The notes: a model not told the origin generated them from the letters alone. Positions 1 through 8,584 are shown, counted from the stretch's first letter. The stretch is DNA of 51,762 nt from Candidatus Rokuibacteriota bacterium (GCA_003220435.1 QHSL01000086.1:1-51762), one strand, 5' to 3'. Numbers and translations: made by a program.

Positions 1-227
1 TTCGCGGCGAGGTAGACGCCATAGGTCGACGGCGGCGCGCAGAGCTTGTCGACCTCTTCCTTCAGCGCGGTGATCTGCTCGCGCGCCTCGTAGAGCGCGT
101 TCACGAGCTTCTCGTTCTGGTTGAAGGCCTGCACGAGCTGCCGGTTCGCCTCGCGAAGCTTATCCTCGCGGGACGGGGTGTCGCTCGGATCGAGATCTGC
201 GTTGAGCGTGGCGAATCCCCATTTCAT
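1..227 (-). CDS. Proteasome-associated AAA+ ATPase (ARC/Mpa), N-terminal part only
   Basis: Only the first 75 codons lie in the window; the gene continues past base 1. They read as a short polar N-terminus, then a coiled coil (residues about 20-60, containing LREANRQLV and ALYEAREQITALKEEV), then APPSTYGVYLAA (from about 65), which resembles the start of the first OB domain of Mpa/ARC, where a PP-x-x-YGVFL-type motif follows the coiled coil. In characterised relatives the hexamer unfolds Pup-tagged proteins and feeds them to the 20S proteasome; the coiled coil captures Pup. The ATG at 227 is preceded by GAAGG about 8 bases upstream. It follows the 81-residue gene by 5 bases, so the two are probably co-transcribed. 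The AAA module cannot be seen, so the call rests on the N-terminal pattern alone. Confidence 0.72.
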   Translation of the reverse strand, partial: MKWGFATLNADLDPSDTPSREDKLREANRQLVQAFNQNEKLVNALYEAREQITALKEEVDKLCAPPSTYGVYLAA

Positions 228-232
228 CGCGA

Positions 233-478
233 TTACCTTCGGACGCCGCGATGCACCCATTCGCACCAGGGGCGGTTCGTCTCGGCATTGGCGAGATCGC
301 CCATGCTGAAAGCGGTCCGGTCGACGCTCGCCCTCGCGTCCTCGGTGCCCTCGCACGTGGGCCGGTGTTCGTCACACCAGCCGACTGTCAGAATCTCCCG
401 AAGGGGATCACGCTCAGGGTCGCAGCCAGGACAATACGACCCGGCGAGGTTGGGAGTTTCGACGAGCTCGCTACTCAT
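233..478 (-). CDS. Small Cys-containing hypothetical protein upstream of the proteasomal ATPase
   Basis: An 81-residue protein without transmembrane segment. It carries YCPGCDPERDP, GWCDEHRPTCEG and a late Cys in RPWCEW. The CxxC plus CxxH spacing suggests a small metal-binding or redox fold, but no family can be named with confidence. It begins inside the end of the 59-residue gene (8-base overlap, AATGAGTAG) and ends 5 bases before the ATPase start, the arrangement of a translationally coupled operon. The charged, Cys-rich composition and coupling favour a real gene over a chance frame. Function unknown; a link to the proteasome is inferred from position only. Confidence 0.55.
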   Translation of the reverse strand: MSSELVETPNLAGSYCPGCDPERDPLREILTVGWCDEHRPTCEGTEDARASVDRTAFSMGDLANAETNRPWCEWVHRGVRR

Positions 479-650
479 TGAGCACCGAGAGCGGAAGCCA
501 GACCGACTCGACGCACGTGAGGCAGTAGCAGTGTAGTTCCTCCGTGCTCCAACCTTGCACTATCAGTCGCCGGCCACACCGCGCGTGGTGAAGATTGCCG
601 TCGAATAGGCGATACACGGTCGCGATCTCAGCGGAGACTTGGGTCACCAT
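471..650 (-). CDS. 59-residue Cys-containing small protein, first gene of the proteasome-ATPase operon
   Basis: An ATG at 650 opens 59 codons. The product starts MVTQVSAEIATVYRLFDGN and has four Cys, one at residue 25 and three in HCYCLTC (residues 40-46). The start is preceded by GGGAGA about 5 bases upstream, and the stop TAG overlaps the start of the next gene (ATGAGTAG). A perfect 6-bp hairpin (665-680, loop ttcc) sits just upstream of the ribosome-binding site. No family recognised. The CxCxxC cluster together with C25 and the two adjacent His (21-22) could bind a metal. The good ribosome site and coupled overlap are the main evidence that it is translated. Confidence 0.5.
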   Translation of the reverse strand: MVTQVSAEIATVYRLFDGNLHHARCGRRLIVQGWSTEELHCYCLTCVESVWLPLSVLNE

Positions 651-908
651 CGCCGTCTCCCTTCGCCCACTTCCGTGGGCCCTCAGAAGCGCCGTTGCCT
701 CCGAGATGGTCTGAAGTCTATCTGTTGTGGGCGGAGCGGGAATCGGGCAAACGCCGCTACTGAAGCCGGTGAATCCCCTGATTTGTGCGGAGTTCGGGAG
801 ATTTGGAGCGCTATTCCGGAAACTCTGGCCGAGCAGCGTTTGAACCCGCCCTCCCCGCGGTTCTCAGGCGTCGAAGCCCTCGGATATACTCGCGAAGCCG
901 AGGTGAAC

Positions 909-2330
909 ATGGACCGCAGCCGCTACGACGCGACGGGATTTCGGGGCAGGGTAGAACGCACGCGCGCGGACTCCGAGCCCTGGTGGCCGGCACCGACGGG
1001 CGCCGGCATGAGCGCGCCCAACATCGTGATCGTCTACATGGACGACATGGGCTATTCCGACCCGGGTTGCTTCGGCTCGGAGATCGAGACGCCGAGCATC
1101 GACGCGCTGGCCGCACGTGGGCTGCGCTTCAATCACTACACGACGCATCCGATCTGCTCGCCGGCGCGCGCCGCGCTCCTGACCGGTCGCAACGCTCATT
1201 CCGTCGGCACCGGATGGCTTGCCAACAACAACGCCGGTTTTCCTGGCTACACCGGCGAGATCCCGCTCGACGCCGCGACCCTGGCCGAGACGCTGCGCGC
1301 CGGTGGGTACGCGACGATGATGGTCGGCAAGTGGCACAACACGCCCGGGCCCTTGAGCCTGCCCTCCTCGGTCCAGGACTCCTGGCCGACGCAGCGTGGC
1401 TTCGAGCACTTCGACGTGCCGGCGCTGACGCAGGTGAACGGTCGGTCCGCCCGGGAGCTGCACGGCCGGAGCTTCGCGGCCGTGGTGTCCAGCGCCGGCG
1501 CGGCGTCGCCGCGCCACGAGCAGTACTACGAGTGTTGGAGCAACCGCGGCTACTATCGAGACGGCTGGCTGGCGCGCTCGCTCCAGAAGCGCGGCCAACC
1601 GATCGACCTCGACAACTGGACGCTGCACGATCTGAACCGTGACTTCTCCGAGAGCGTGGACGTGGGTGAGCGCCACCCGGACACGCTGCGCGAGCTGGTC
1701 GCGGCCTTTGACGACGCGGCCTGGACCAACCTGGTGTACCCGCTCGACAACCGCACGATGGTGCAGAAGATGAGTGACGGCGCGGCGCGAGCGGTCGGGG
1801 CCGCGCCGGCCGCGCGCGCGTTCGCGTCCGGCACGCAGACGGTGCATCGCGCGGTCGTCGTCCCGCTCATCTCGGACCGCTCGTACACGGTCCGCGCGGC
1901 GTTCGTCTGGCGCGACATCGACCAGGGCGTCGTCTGGGCGATCGGCGAGCAGATCGGCGGCGTGGTGCTGTACGTCGAGGATGGCCGGCTCCGACTCTGC
2001 TACAACGGCTACGGGGAATTCAGCGAACTGCCTCCGGTGGCGCTGGCGGCGGGCGAGGTCGAGGCGACGCTCGAGTACGAGGCCCTCGGCAACCGCCAGG
2101 GTCGCGGGCGCATCCTTCTCAACGGCGTTGAGAAGACTCCGTGGCAGGCGCTGTCGCCCACCCTGATGGTGGGTTTTCACGAAGGGCTCGACATCGGCCT
2201 CGACCGCCGCGCCCCGGTGTCCTGGGACGTCTATCAGAAGCACGGGACCTTCCGCTACACCGGCACGATCCGCGGTGTGACGATCGAGCCAGGCGCCCGC
2301 GCGCCGGATTCACCGCTGGCGGGAGGTTGA
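909..2330 (+). CDS. Arylsulfatase of the AtsA type lacking its central catalytic region
   Basis: 473 residues from ATG 909, preceded by GAGG; an N-terminus of the form FRGRVERTRADSEPWWPAP is usual for this family, which supports this start over the upstream frame. The N-terminal third is a normal sulfatase: acidic metal ligands in YMDDMGYSD (45-46), formylglycine site ICSPARAALLTGR (Cys83, C-x-P-x-R), and GKWH (140-143). After GFEHF (residue about 168, base about 1410) the sequence jumps to the region that normally lies near the end of the catalytic domain (ARELHGRSF), then runs normally through the C-terminal domain (YECWSNRGYYRDGWL, YPLDNR, GFHEGLDIGLDRRAPV). The Asp-Asn metal motif and central His/Lys residues are absent, and relatives are usually near 770 residues. 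Hydrolase activity is doubtful; it may be an in-frame deletion relic. A TATACT -10 box lies at 885-890. Confidence 0.85.
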   Translation: MDRSRYDATGFRGRVERTRADSEPWWPAPTGAGMSAPNIVIVYMDDMGYSDPGCFGSEIETPSIDALAARGLRFNHYTTHPICSPARAALLTGRNAHSVGTGWLANNNAGFPGYTGEIPLDAATLAETLRAGGYATMMVGKWHNTPGPLSLPSSVQDSWPTQRGFEHFDVPALTQVNGRSARELHGRSFAAVVSSAGAASPRHEQYYECWSNRGYYRDGWLARSLQKRGQPIDLDNWTLHDLNRDFSESVDVGERHPDTLRELVAAFDDAAWTNLVYPLDNRTMVQKMSDGAARAVGAAPAARAFASGTQTVHRAVVVPLISDRSYTVRAAFVWRDIDQGVVWAIGEQIGGVVLYVEDGRLRLCYNGYGEFSELPPVALAAGEVEATLEYEALGNRQGRGRILLNGVEKTPWQALSPTLMVGFHEGLDIGLDRRAPVSWDVYQKHGTFRYTGTIRGVTIEPGARAPDSPLAGG

Positions 2331-2363
2331 CGGCTCGACCGCCGCGAGTCACCGTCTGATTCC

Positions 2364-3062
2364 TTGGTCCACGGTCGATGTCAGAAGAAACTAGGTGACG
2401 TGGGCTGGATAGTCCTTCTCGTCCTCGTCGCCCTTCTCGCGCTTCCCCTTGACACCAGCGCCGCGGAGCCGATCGTCATCCAGGAGGGGAGCCCAGGACG
2501 CCCGCGCGTGGTCGTGAGCGTCGATCCCCGGACCGATCAGCGGTCCATCCAACTCACGGGCCAGGGAACGCCCACCTATCCCACCGTCGATGTGACATGT
2601 GACGGCCAGCGGCGCGCGATCGCGCTGACTCGCTCCGAACTGGTAGGGAACAGGATCCTGGCGATCTACGGGGTGCCAGCGAATACCGCCAAGTTCATGC
2701 TCGACGCGGTCGAATGTCGCATGCTTCTCCCGGCTTACGAGATCAGCCTTCCGGCGCGTCAGTTGCGGGCAGCATGGCGTGCCGTCCCGAAGAGCATCGA
2801 GGCGCCAAAAGCGACGCCCACCCCGGCACCGGTCGCCCAGGCTGACCGCCCGACCGCATCAGCTCGGCCGGGAGTCCATCCGGAGGACGCGTGGAGGTGT
2901 CCCAGCGCCCAGCCTATCAAAGGCAACTTCACGACCTCCTCGGGCGAGTCGTGCATCTATCACATGCCCGGCGGCCAATTCTACGGGAAGACGAAGCCGG
3001 AACTGTGCTATGCAACCGAGGCTGATGCGCAGCAGGATGGTTGTCGCAAATCTCGACGTTAG
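2364..3062 (+). CDS. Secreted protein with C-terminal small Cys/His domain of the thermonuclease-tail type
   Basis: 232 residues. The open frame begins at TTG 2364, but GTG 2400 (AGG 5 bases upstream) gives a clean signal peptide ending PLDTSAA and may be the true start. The middle (about 40-140) is a beta-rich domain of unknown family with two Cys in DVTCDG and AVECRML. An Ala/Pro/Thr linker follows. The C-terminal 50 residues (CPSAQPIKGN, ESCIYHMPGGQFY, KPELCYATEADAQ, GCRKSRR) match the short IKGN...YH.PGG..Y..T..E.CF.TE..A...G pattern often attached to secreted nucleases. That motif is recognised; its function is poorly defined. Probably an exported envelope protein. No catalytic residues identified. 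Confidence 0.65.
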   Translation: MVHGRCQKKLGDVGWIVLLVLVALLALPLDTSAAEPIVIQEGSPGRPRVVVSVDPRTDQRSIQLTGQGTPTYPTVDVTCDGQRRAIALTRSELVGNRILAIYGVPANTAKFMLDAVECRMLLPAYEISLPARQLRAAWRAVPKSIEAPKATPTPAPVAQADRPTASARPGVHPEDAWRCPSAQPIKGNFTTSSGESCIYHMPGGQFYGKTKPELCYATEADAQQDGCRKSRR

Positions 3063-3078
3063 ATAGTAGCCTCGCAAT

Positions 3079-3867
3079 GTGCGGCGATTCCTAGCTGGCA
3101 TTGCGAGCATCCTGCTCGCAATCTCCATCAACCAGATCAGTCACCGGATCGACTCCTCCTGGGGCGTCCACGCCGCCGTGGCTTCAGCCGTCATCGGTTA
3201 TGGCCTCCTACTTACTGCCGAGCCGACCAGACACCACGTCTGGTCCAGGCTGGGGAGGACGCATCCCGTGGATATTGTCTTGGCAGCCGCTCTCATAACG
3301 GGCGGGTTGGGCGGCGCCGCCGCATGGGTCCTCGTCACACAAGAAGAGGCGCGGGCTCTCCGGGACCGCGTACGTAATGGCGGCTTTGAGAAGGGGACGG
3401 ACTTTTGGGGGACTGGCGACCTGGAGGAGCGAATCAGGGACGGTAACGTTGCCGAGCAGCTGAAGCGGCTACCGTTCGTCATTTCTGGAGGCGCGGATTC
3501 TCAAGGGACGTTGGATACGACCGACCGCCACTCCGGAGCGGCCGCATTCCGATTTGACCACGGCAGCCCGAAGGCCGATCACCTTTGGGGCTCCCTCTCC
3601 CAACGAATAACAGGGTTGCGACCACGGACCGTCTACGTGGCAACCTTCTGGGCTCTGGTGAGCAGGGCGGAGCCGAGGCCCCTCTTTCTGACGGCCGATC
3701 TTCAGTGGGCCAATAGAACCTACGTCGAAAACGAAATCGCTGGATGGCGCGAGTATCGACATGTGTTCAACATCGGCGACTCGAGCTCTATCGACCTCCG
3801 CTTCGTCATCGAGGCTCCCGGCACCGTCTGGATTGACGACGTCACGCTCCGCGAGCTCAAGCAATAG
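3079..3867 (+). CDS. Membrane-anchored protein with C-terminal CBM-like jelly-roll domain
   Basis: 262 residues from GTG 3079, 16 bases after the preceding gene. Three hydrophobic segments (about 3-17, 30-46, 64-86) form a membrane anchor. The outside part starts VRNGGFEKGTDFWG and ends GTVWIDDVTLREL; these are the typical first and last strands of a CBM4/9-like or galactose-binding-like jelly roll (NGGFE...W and F...G.VWIDDV.L). The middle has SLSQRITGLRPRTVYVATFWAL, also typical of that fold. It may bind polysaccharide or act in cell-surface assembly. Ligand unknown. A hairpin terminator follows at 3872-3893. Confidence 0.6.
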   Translation: MRRFLAGIASILLAISINQISHRIDSSWGVHAAVASAVIGYGLLLTAEPTRHHVWSRLGRTHPVDIVLAAALITGGLGGAAAWVLVTQEEARALRDRVRNGGFEKGTDFWGTGDLEERIRDGNVAEQLKRLPFVISGGADSQGTLDTTDRHSGAAAFRFDHGSPKADHLWGSLSQRITGLRPRTVYVATFWALVSRAEPRPLFLTADLQWANRTYVENEIAGWREYRHVFNIGDSSSIDLRFVIEAPGTVWIDDVTLRELKQ

Positions 3868-3871
3868 AGAC

Positions 3872-3893
3872 GCAACCGCACCTTGCGGTCTGC
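3872..3893. terminator. Hairpin between convergent genes
   Basis: Stem gca-accgca with loop cct and tgcggt-(c)-tgc, nine pairs with one bulged base. It sits between the stop of the CBM-like gene (3867) and the end of the convergent frame at 3899. No strong T-run, so Rho-independent activity is only likely. Confidence 0.45.
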
Positions 3894-3898
3894 CGCGT

Positions 3899-4080
3899 CT
3901 ACTTTGCGAACTCGATCCGCCCGGTGAAGGCGAGGTATTCGCGGTCGCCGAGAGGCGTGCACGAGATGTTGTCAATGTGGATGATGGCAGCTCGGTCCGG
4001 ATCTCCGACGGCGCGGATGAGCGCGTCGAGGACCTCGGTGGGAGCCCAATCGGCCGTCAGACGGCGGGATCGAGGCTCAC
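3899..4080 (-). pseudogene. Small frameshifted ORF downstream of the flavoprotein
   Basis: The bases next to the flavoprotein stop read GTGAGC, a stop/start overlap of the kind used for translational coupling. From that GTG (4080) the frame gives MSLDPAV and stops at TGA. In the next frame an open run continues RLTADWAPTEVLDALIRAVG and ends IDNISCTPLGDREYLAFTGRIEFAK before the stop at 3899. Joining the two with a single-base shift near 4060 gives a plausible protein of about 60 residues. The second half has a protein-like composition not expected of a shadow frame. No family recognised. Could be a real frameshift, an assembly error, or an ORF using a non-standard start. Confidence 0.35.
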
Positions 4081-5996
4081 GGCGTTCCTGTACTGGGCGC
4101 GCCCGTGAGCCGCAGCAGTTCGCCGACCGCGCGGTGAGCCTGGTCGATAGCCGCGTCGGTGTAGGCGTAGGCCGCCGCGTCAGCGTTGGCGATCGCGATG
4201 CGACCAAACGGCTGGCGCGCGGCCACGCACGGCAGCGGGCCGCCGGCGATCCAGAACGGATCCCACAGCGAGTTGTACTGATACGCGTAGCCATGCGGCC
4301 AGCGGTTCACGGTGAGGGCCAGGACGTCACGCGCCGGGTCGAAGCCGCCGGCTCCCAGCATTCGTGCCAGCTGCTCGCGAACGTTACGCTCGAACGTTGC
4401 GAAGGTCGTCCTGAACAGCTCGAGGCGGCCGGCTCGGTGCTGCTCGCGGGCCGGCCGGCCAGGCAGGCACGGTGTGCGCATCATATGGACCACGATCGGC
4501 TCGTTGGGCCGGCGCGGCGGGCGGTAGCTTCCCACGCGCACCGGCAGGTTGAGTTCGACCGACGTGTGGAAGCCACCCGGGCAGTGCACGCGGCTGACGC
4601 GCAGCGCGTGGAAGCTCGCCCAGCTTCGCAGTACGACGTTGGTGTAGACGATCGGCACCTTGGTCTCGTACGCGAGCGCCTCGCGCTGCGCCTCGGGCAG
4701 CTCGGGACAGAGATACGGGATCACGCTGCTCCAGCAGGCCAGCACGCAGTTCCGGGCGCGCACGCGTTCCAGACGACCGCCTTGCACGTAGACGACCTCG
4801 ACCTCCGCCGCCCGCGCCGCCCCGCCGGGGTGGTGCACGCGCACGACGGTGCTGTCGAGGCGAAGGCGCACCGGCCCCGGCTCGTCGAGCCGCGTGTAGT
4901 CGGCGCGCGCCACCGCTACGTCGTCGACGCTGCGGCCGGGAACCGCGCCCGGAATCAACCGCTGGACGAGCAACCGGGCCAGGGTCGCGTTGCCGTCGGG
5001 GAAGTGCAAGAACGGCGAGCGCTGGCCCGGCCGCACGTCGAGTCCCATTCCGGGTCCCGCGGTCGGGGCCAGCTTCATCGCGGCGAAACCGGGCAACCCG
5101 AGGCCCCAGGCGTCGAGCGCCGAGACCGCGTCGATGCCCAAACCGTAGAGCGAATGGGGGCGCGCCTGGAAGAACGGCAGCACGTCGGCATGGCAGCCCG
5201 CGCTCTTCACCAGGAAGTCGGCGTACGTCATCCGCGCCAGCCGGGCCTTCTTCGCGTCGTCGTCGAGCCCGGAAAGATGGTCGGTACGATCGTTGACGAG
5301 CCGCCCGATGTCGCGCCTGGCCGCCTCCGATAACGGGGCCTGGGCCAGGAACGCCGACCACGAGTCGCCCGCGGCCGGCGCGCGCAGCAGCCGATCGGCA
5401 CTGAACGTCTCGCGGTCGAAGAATACGGCCGGCCCCATGCCGAGGCCGGCGTAGAGGCCGCGCTCGAACATGCGCGCCCAGCGCGTGACGTCGACGCCGA
5501 GCTCCGAGACCATTGCGCGTGCGGTCGCGCTGTACGGCGCCGGGCTGTCGATAGCGAACGTGCCGCCGTAGCCGATCAGCGTGCGCCCGCCGACCTGAAA
5601 CTCGTTGCGGCGCGCGTGACCACCGAAATCGTCGTGGTTGTCGAGAATGAGGATGCGCGCGGATCGGCCGGCGGCCTTGCGGAAGTACCAGGCCGCGGCC
5701 AGCCCACTGATGCCGGCGCCCACCACCACGAGATCGTAGCTCTCGCCGTTGTCGACAGCGGGGCCCGCGGTCTCCCAGAAGGTCCCGTCACGCAGACGGT
5801 GGGCGACTTCGAACGAGCCATCGTGGCTGCCGCGCAGGCCCGTGCGCGCAGGTGGATACGGCGCCGCGTCGCGTGCCACGTCGGCGGCGCCCAGCCCGAA
5901 CAGCTCGTCCGGTGACAGCAACGCGCCGCCGACGGTAAGCGCGACGCCGTTCAGGAAGTCGCGCCGCGCGATGGCGCGGCCAAGCCCGAGATCCAT
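4077..5996 (-). CDS. FAD-dependent amine oxidase, spermidine dehydrogenase-like
   Basis: 639 residues from ATG 5996; a longer upstream frame to 6161 lacks protein character. The N-terminus has a Tat-like ARRDFLNGVALTVGGALLS, so the protein is probably exported folded with its cofactor. A Rossmann FAD site is clear: YDLVVVGAGISGLAAAWYF (GxGxxG at 93-98), followed by LILDNHDDFGGHARRNEF, the usual second FAD/GG motif. The C-terminus WPHGYAYQYN and FGRIAIANADAAAYAYTDAAIDQAHRAV is typical of the SpdH-like NAD(P)-binding flavoproteins. Characterised relatives oxidise spermidine in the periplasm; substrate here is unproven. Its stop overlaps the small frameshifted ORF, and the amidohydrolase gene is transcribed divergently. 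Confidence 0.8.
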   Translation of the reverse strand: MDLGLGRAIARRDFLNGVALTVGGALLSPDELFGLGAADVARDAAPYPPARTGLRGSHDGSFEVAHRLRDGTFWETAGPAVDNGESYDLVVVGAGISGLAAAWYFRKAAGRSARILILDNHDDFGGHARRNEFQVGGRTLIGYGGTFAIDSPAPYSATARAMVSELGVDVTRWARMFERGLYAGLGMGPAVFFDRETFSADRLLRAPAAGDSWSAFLAQAPLSEAARRDIGRLVNDRTDHLSGLDDDAKKARLARMTYADFLVKSAGCHADVLPFFQARPHSLYGLGIDAVSALDAWGLGLPGFAAMKLAPTAGPGMGLDVRPGQRSPFLHFPDGNATLARLLVQRLIPGAVPGRSVDDVAVARADYTRLDEPGPVRLRLDSTVVRVHHPGGAARAAEVEVVYVQGGRLERVRARNCVLACWSSVIPYLCPELPEAQREALAYETKVPIVYTNVVLRSWASFHALRVSRVHCPGGFHTSVELNLPVRVGSYRPPRRPNEPIVVHMMRTPCLPGRPAREQHRAGRLELFRTTFATFERNVREQLARMLGAGGFDPARDVLALTVNRWPHGYAYQYNSLWDPFWIAGGPLPCVAARQPFGRIAIANADAAAYAYTDAAIDQAHRAVGELLRLTGAPSTGTP

Positions 5997-6050
5997 GTCG
6001 CGCCGCAGTGTAGCGTGGCGTTGTCCGCGATACTCGATTACCCTCGCGCC

Positions 6051-6922
6051 ATGAGCTCTGCTCGGCTGATCGCACTTCTGGCGCTCAGCCTCGTTCTCGT
6101 GCCACTCACGGCCCAGGCGCAGCCTCCCGCGAGCCCGGCCCTGATCGATCTTCATTTCCACGCGGAACGAGGACTGTCACCGGACAAGGTGCTCCAGACG
6201 ATGGACCAGGTGGGGCCGGTGCCTCTCGCTTCCTCCCCTTCGCCGGCCAGGGGCCGATCGGGAGGATGGTCCAGGAGCTGGGCGAGATGGCGTGGACGCT
6301 GAAGGCGGACCCGATGAACTCGTATCTAGAGAGCCTCGAGCGCGGGCTTCGCGCGGGCCGCTTCCGCGGCATTGGCGAGCTGTTCGTCAACAATACGAGC
6401 AGTCACCCCCGGGGGTTTCCCCCGACCAAGTACCCGGCCGATTCGCCGCTGGTGAGGCGACTTCTCGCGCTGTCCGCCAAGTACGCCGTCCCGCTCAGCA
6501 TTCACATGGATGCCGAGGCCGATTCGGTCGCGGGGCTCGAGGCCCTCGTCGCGACGGAGCGGAGCGGGGTCGTCATCTGGGCGCATTGTGGGACCTGGGC
6601 CCACGCCGCCCTGATCCGCCGATTGCTCCAGCAGCAGCCGAATCTCCTGTGTGAGCTCTCCTGGCGCGACGCGGTGCATCTCGCGAAAGTGCAGCGCGGC
6701 CGAGGAGCGGAGATCACCGGGTTTCGAACCAAGCTTGCTGAGGACTGGAGGGAGTTGCTGGAAGCATTCTCGGACCGGTTCCTCGTCGGAACCGATGCTG
6801 ACGACCTCGGCCAGTACAAGGACATCATCGATTTCTATCGGAAGGTTCTGGGCCAGCTTTCGCCAGAAGCCGCGCAGCGGATCGGGTCGGGCAATGCGAA
6901 ACGAATCTTTCGGCTGGACTAG
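6051..6922 (+). pseudogene. Secreted amidohydrolase-2 family protein, frameshifted
   Basis: ATG 6051 starts a signal peptide (ARLIALLALSLVLVPLTAQA) followed by LIDLHFHAERGLSPDKVLQTMDQ, an amidohydrolase start with the HxH metal pair. This frame loses sense after about 6215. The next frame reads ASRFLPFAGQGPIGRMVQEL (from about 6221) and continues to 6922 with PLSIHMDAEAD, VIWAHCGTWAH and FLVGTDADD, the later metal and catalytic positions. A one-base insertion or two-base loss at about 6210-6225 joins the frames. The joined product would be about 290 residues, normal for a TIM-barrel metal hydrolase. It may be a true null allele or a base-calling error. The next gene starts right after its stop. 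Confidence 0.7.
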
Positions 6923-8584
6923 GTGCGTATGCAAAGGCGCAACAGCACTTCACGTATCGATCCCGATCTGAGCCGCCGTGATCTGCTCAAGAGCGGCATC
7001 ACCGGCGGGGCCTGGCTGTCCCTCTCCGGGCCGGCGTCGCTCCTCGCTGGGGAAGCGGGGCCGCCCAAGCGGGGTGGAATCCTACGCGTGCGAGGCTGGG
7101 ATCCCCCGCATTTCGATCCGCATCTGACGCGCAACTTCATGACGATGACGACCCTGAGCTTTGTCTACAGCAAGCTGTTGCGCCACAAAGTGGGCGCGGA
7201 GGTGCCGCCGGGCACCTTTGTCGTGGAGCCCGACCTAGCCCAGCGGTGGGAGCAGCCGGACGACACGACCTACATCTTCCATCTGCGCAAGGGGGTGCGC
7301 TGGCACAACAAGCCTCCCGTCAACGGCCGTGAGCTGGTGGCCGAAGACGTCAAGTTCACCTACAACCGGTTCCTGACGGTCAAAGGGAACCCGGAGCGCT
7401 ATCTGCTCGACTCGGTAGACCGGGTCGAGGCGGTGGATCGCTATACCGTGAAGTTCGTCCTCAAAGAGCCGTATGTCTGGTTGCCTCAGAAGCTGGCCAA
7501 CGCTCTCTGCATGTGGGTCGTCGCTCCCGAGGTGGTGGACAAATACGGCGACCTGAAGAAACCCGAAACGGCCATCGGCACCGGACCCTTCACCCTGGAG
7601 CGTTATGAACGCAACGTGAAGGCGAGCTTCAGACGCAACCCGCTGTACTTCCGCTCCCCTCAGCCGTTCTTGGACGGCGTCGAGTGGCTGATCGTCGAGG
7701 ACGAATCGACCGGGCTGGCCACGTACCGCACCGGGCAAATCGACGCCGGGCCATTCACCTGGTGGGCGGTGCGTCAGGCAGACCTGGGAGGAATGAAGAA
7801 GAGTCACCCCCAGCTGACCTACCAGGATTTCCTCGGCAACATGGTCTATGCGATCTCGCTGCGGAACGATCTACCTCCGTTCAACGATGTGCGGGTGCGA
7901 CGCGCCGTCTCGCGCGCCCTCGATCGCCAGTCGATCATCGAGTCGGTATGGATCAGGGGCGAGCCGAGCGGGCCCATGCCCCGTGGCCTGAGGGAGTGGT
8001 CGCTGCCCGTCGACCGGCTCGGCGAGGGCGCTAAGAACTATCGATACGATCCGCAGGACGCCAAGCGGCTCCTCACCGAGGCCGGCTACCCCAACGGTTT
8101 CAAAACGCAGCTCACGGCAACGCCCGGCTACGGCACCGATCTCATCGATGCGGTGCAGCTGGTGCTCGGCCATCTCAAAGAAGTCGGAATCCAGGTCGAG
8201 CTGAAGCTGCAGGAATACGGCGCCTATCAGGCGACGACGATCCAGGGCAAGTTCGAGGGCATGACGATGGGCCCCTTCGCTGTCGCGTGGGACCCCGATG
8301 ACGCGCTGTACGGGCCGTATGTCCCGGACCAACCGCGCAACCGTGGACACGTCAACGACACCAAGCTGACGGCGATGATCAAAGAGCAGCGTCGGCTGAA
8401 GGACCTGGAGGCGCGCAAGAAGCTTGTTTTCGAGATCCAGCGATACATGGCCGAGCAGCAGCACTACGTGTGCGTGGCCTCTCCCATGTACACCGGCTCG
8501 TGGCAGCCGTACGTGAAGAACTTCTCCCAGAACCCCACGTTCGACTACGGCAGCCGCGTCGCGGCCCTGTGGCTGGAACGATAG
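6923..8584 (+). CDS. ABC transporter substrate-binding protein, family 5 (peptide/opine/nickel type)
   Basis: 553 residues from GTG 6923 (ATG 6929 is also possible). The N-terminus contains SRRDLLKSGITGGAWLSLSG, a twin-arginine signal. The mature part begins PKRGGILRVRGWDPPHFDPH, the usual first strand of DppA/OppA-like proteins. FHLRKGVRWHNKPPVNGREL and AEDVKFTYNRF match the family signature (about 120-145), and IGTGPFTLERYERN and NDVRVRRAVSRALDRQSII occur in the usual places. Length is typical. Such proteins deliver peptides, glutathione or other organic solutes to a permease, which is not encoded nearby, so this may be an orphan. The upstream amidohydrolase is immediately adjacent and may be co-transcribed. 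Confidence 0.88.
   Translation: MRMQRRNSTSRIDPDLSRRDLLKSGITGGAWLSLSGPASLLAGEAGPPKRGGILRVRGWDPPHFDPHLTRNFMTMTTLSFVYSKLLRHKVGAEVPPGTFVVEPDLAQRWEQPDDTTYIFHLRKGVRWHNKPPVNGRELVAEDVKFTYNRFLTVKGNPERYLLDSVDRVEAVDRYTVKFVLKEPYVWLPQKLANALCMWVVAPEVVDKYGDLKKPETAIGTGPFTLERYERNVKASFRRNPLYFRSPQPFLDGVEWLIVEDESTGLATYRTGQIDAGPFTWWAVRQADLGGMKKSHPQLTYQDFLGNMVYAISLRNDLPPFNDVRVRRAVSRALDRQSIIESVWIRGEPSGPMPRGLREWSLPVDRLGEGAKNYRYDPQDAKRLLTEAGYPNGFKTQLTATPGYGTDLIDAVQLVLGHLKEVGIQVELKLQEYGAYQATTIQGKFEGMTMGPFAVAWDPDDALYGPYVPDQPRNRGHVNDTKLTAMIKEQRRLKDLEARKKLVFEIQRYMAEQQHYVCVASPMYTGSWQPYVKNFSQNPTFDYGSRVAALWLER

Noticed and set aside
864-2243. 459-codon minus-strand frame
   Set aside because: Antisense to the sulfatase; low-complexity Val/Arg/Ala pattern typical of a shadow.
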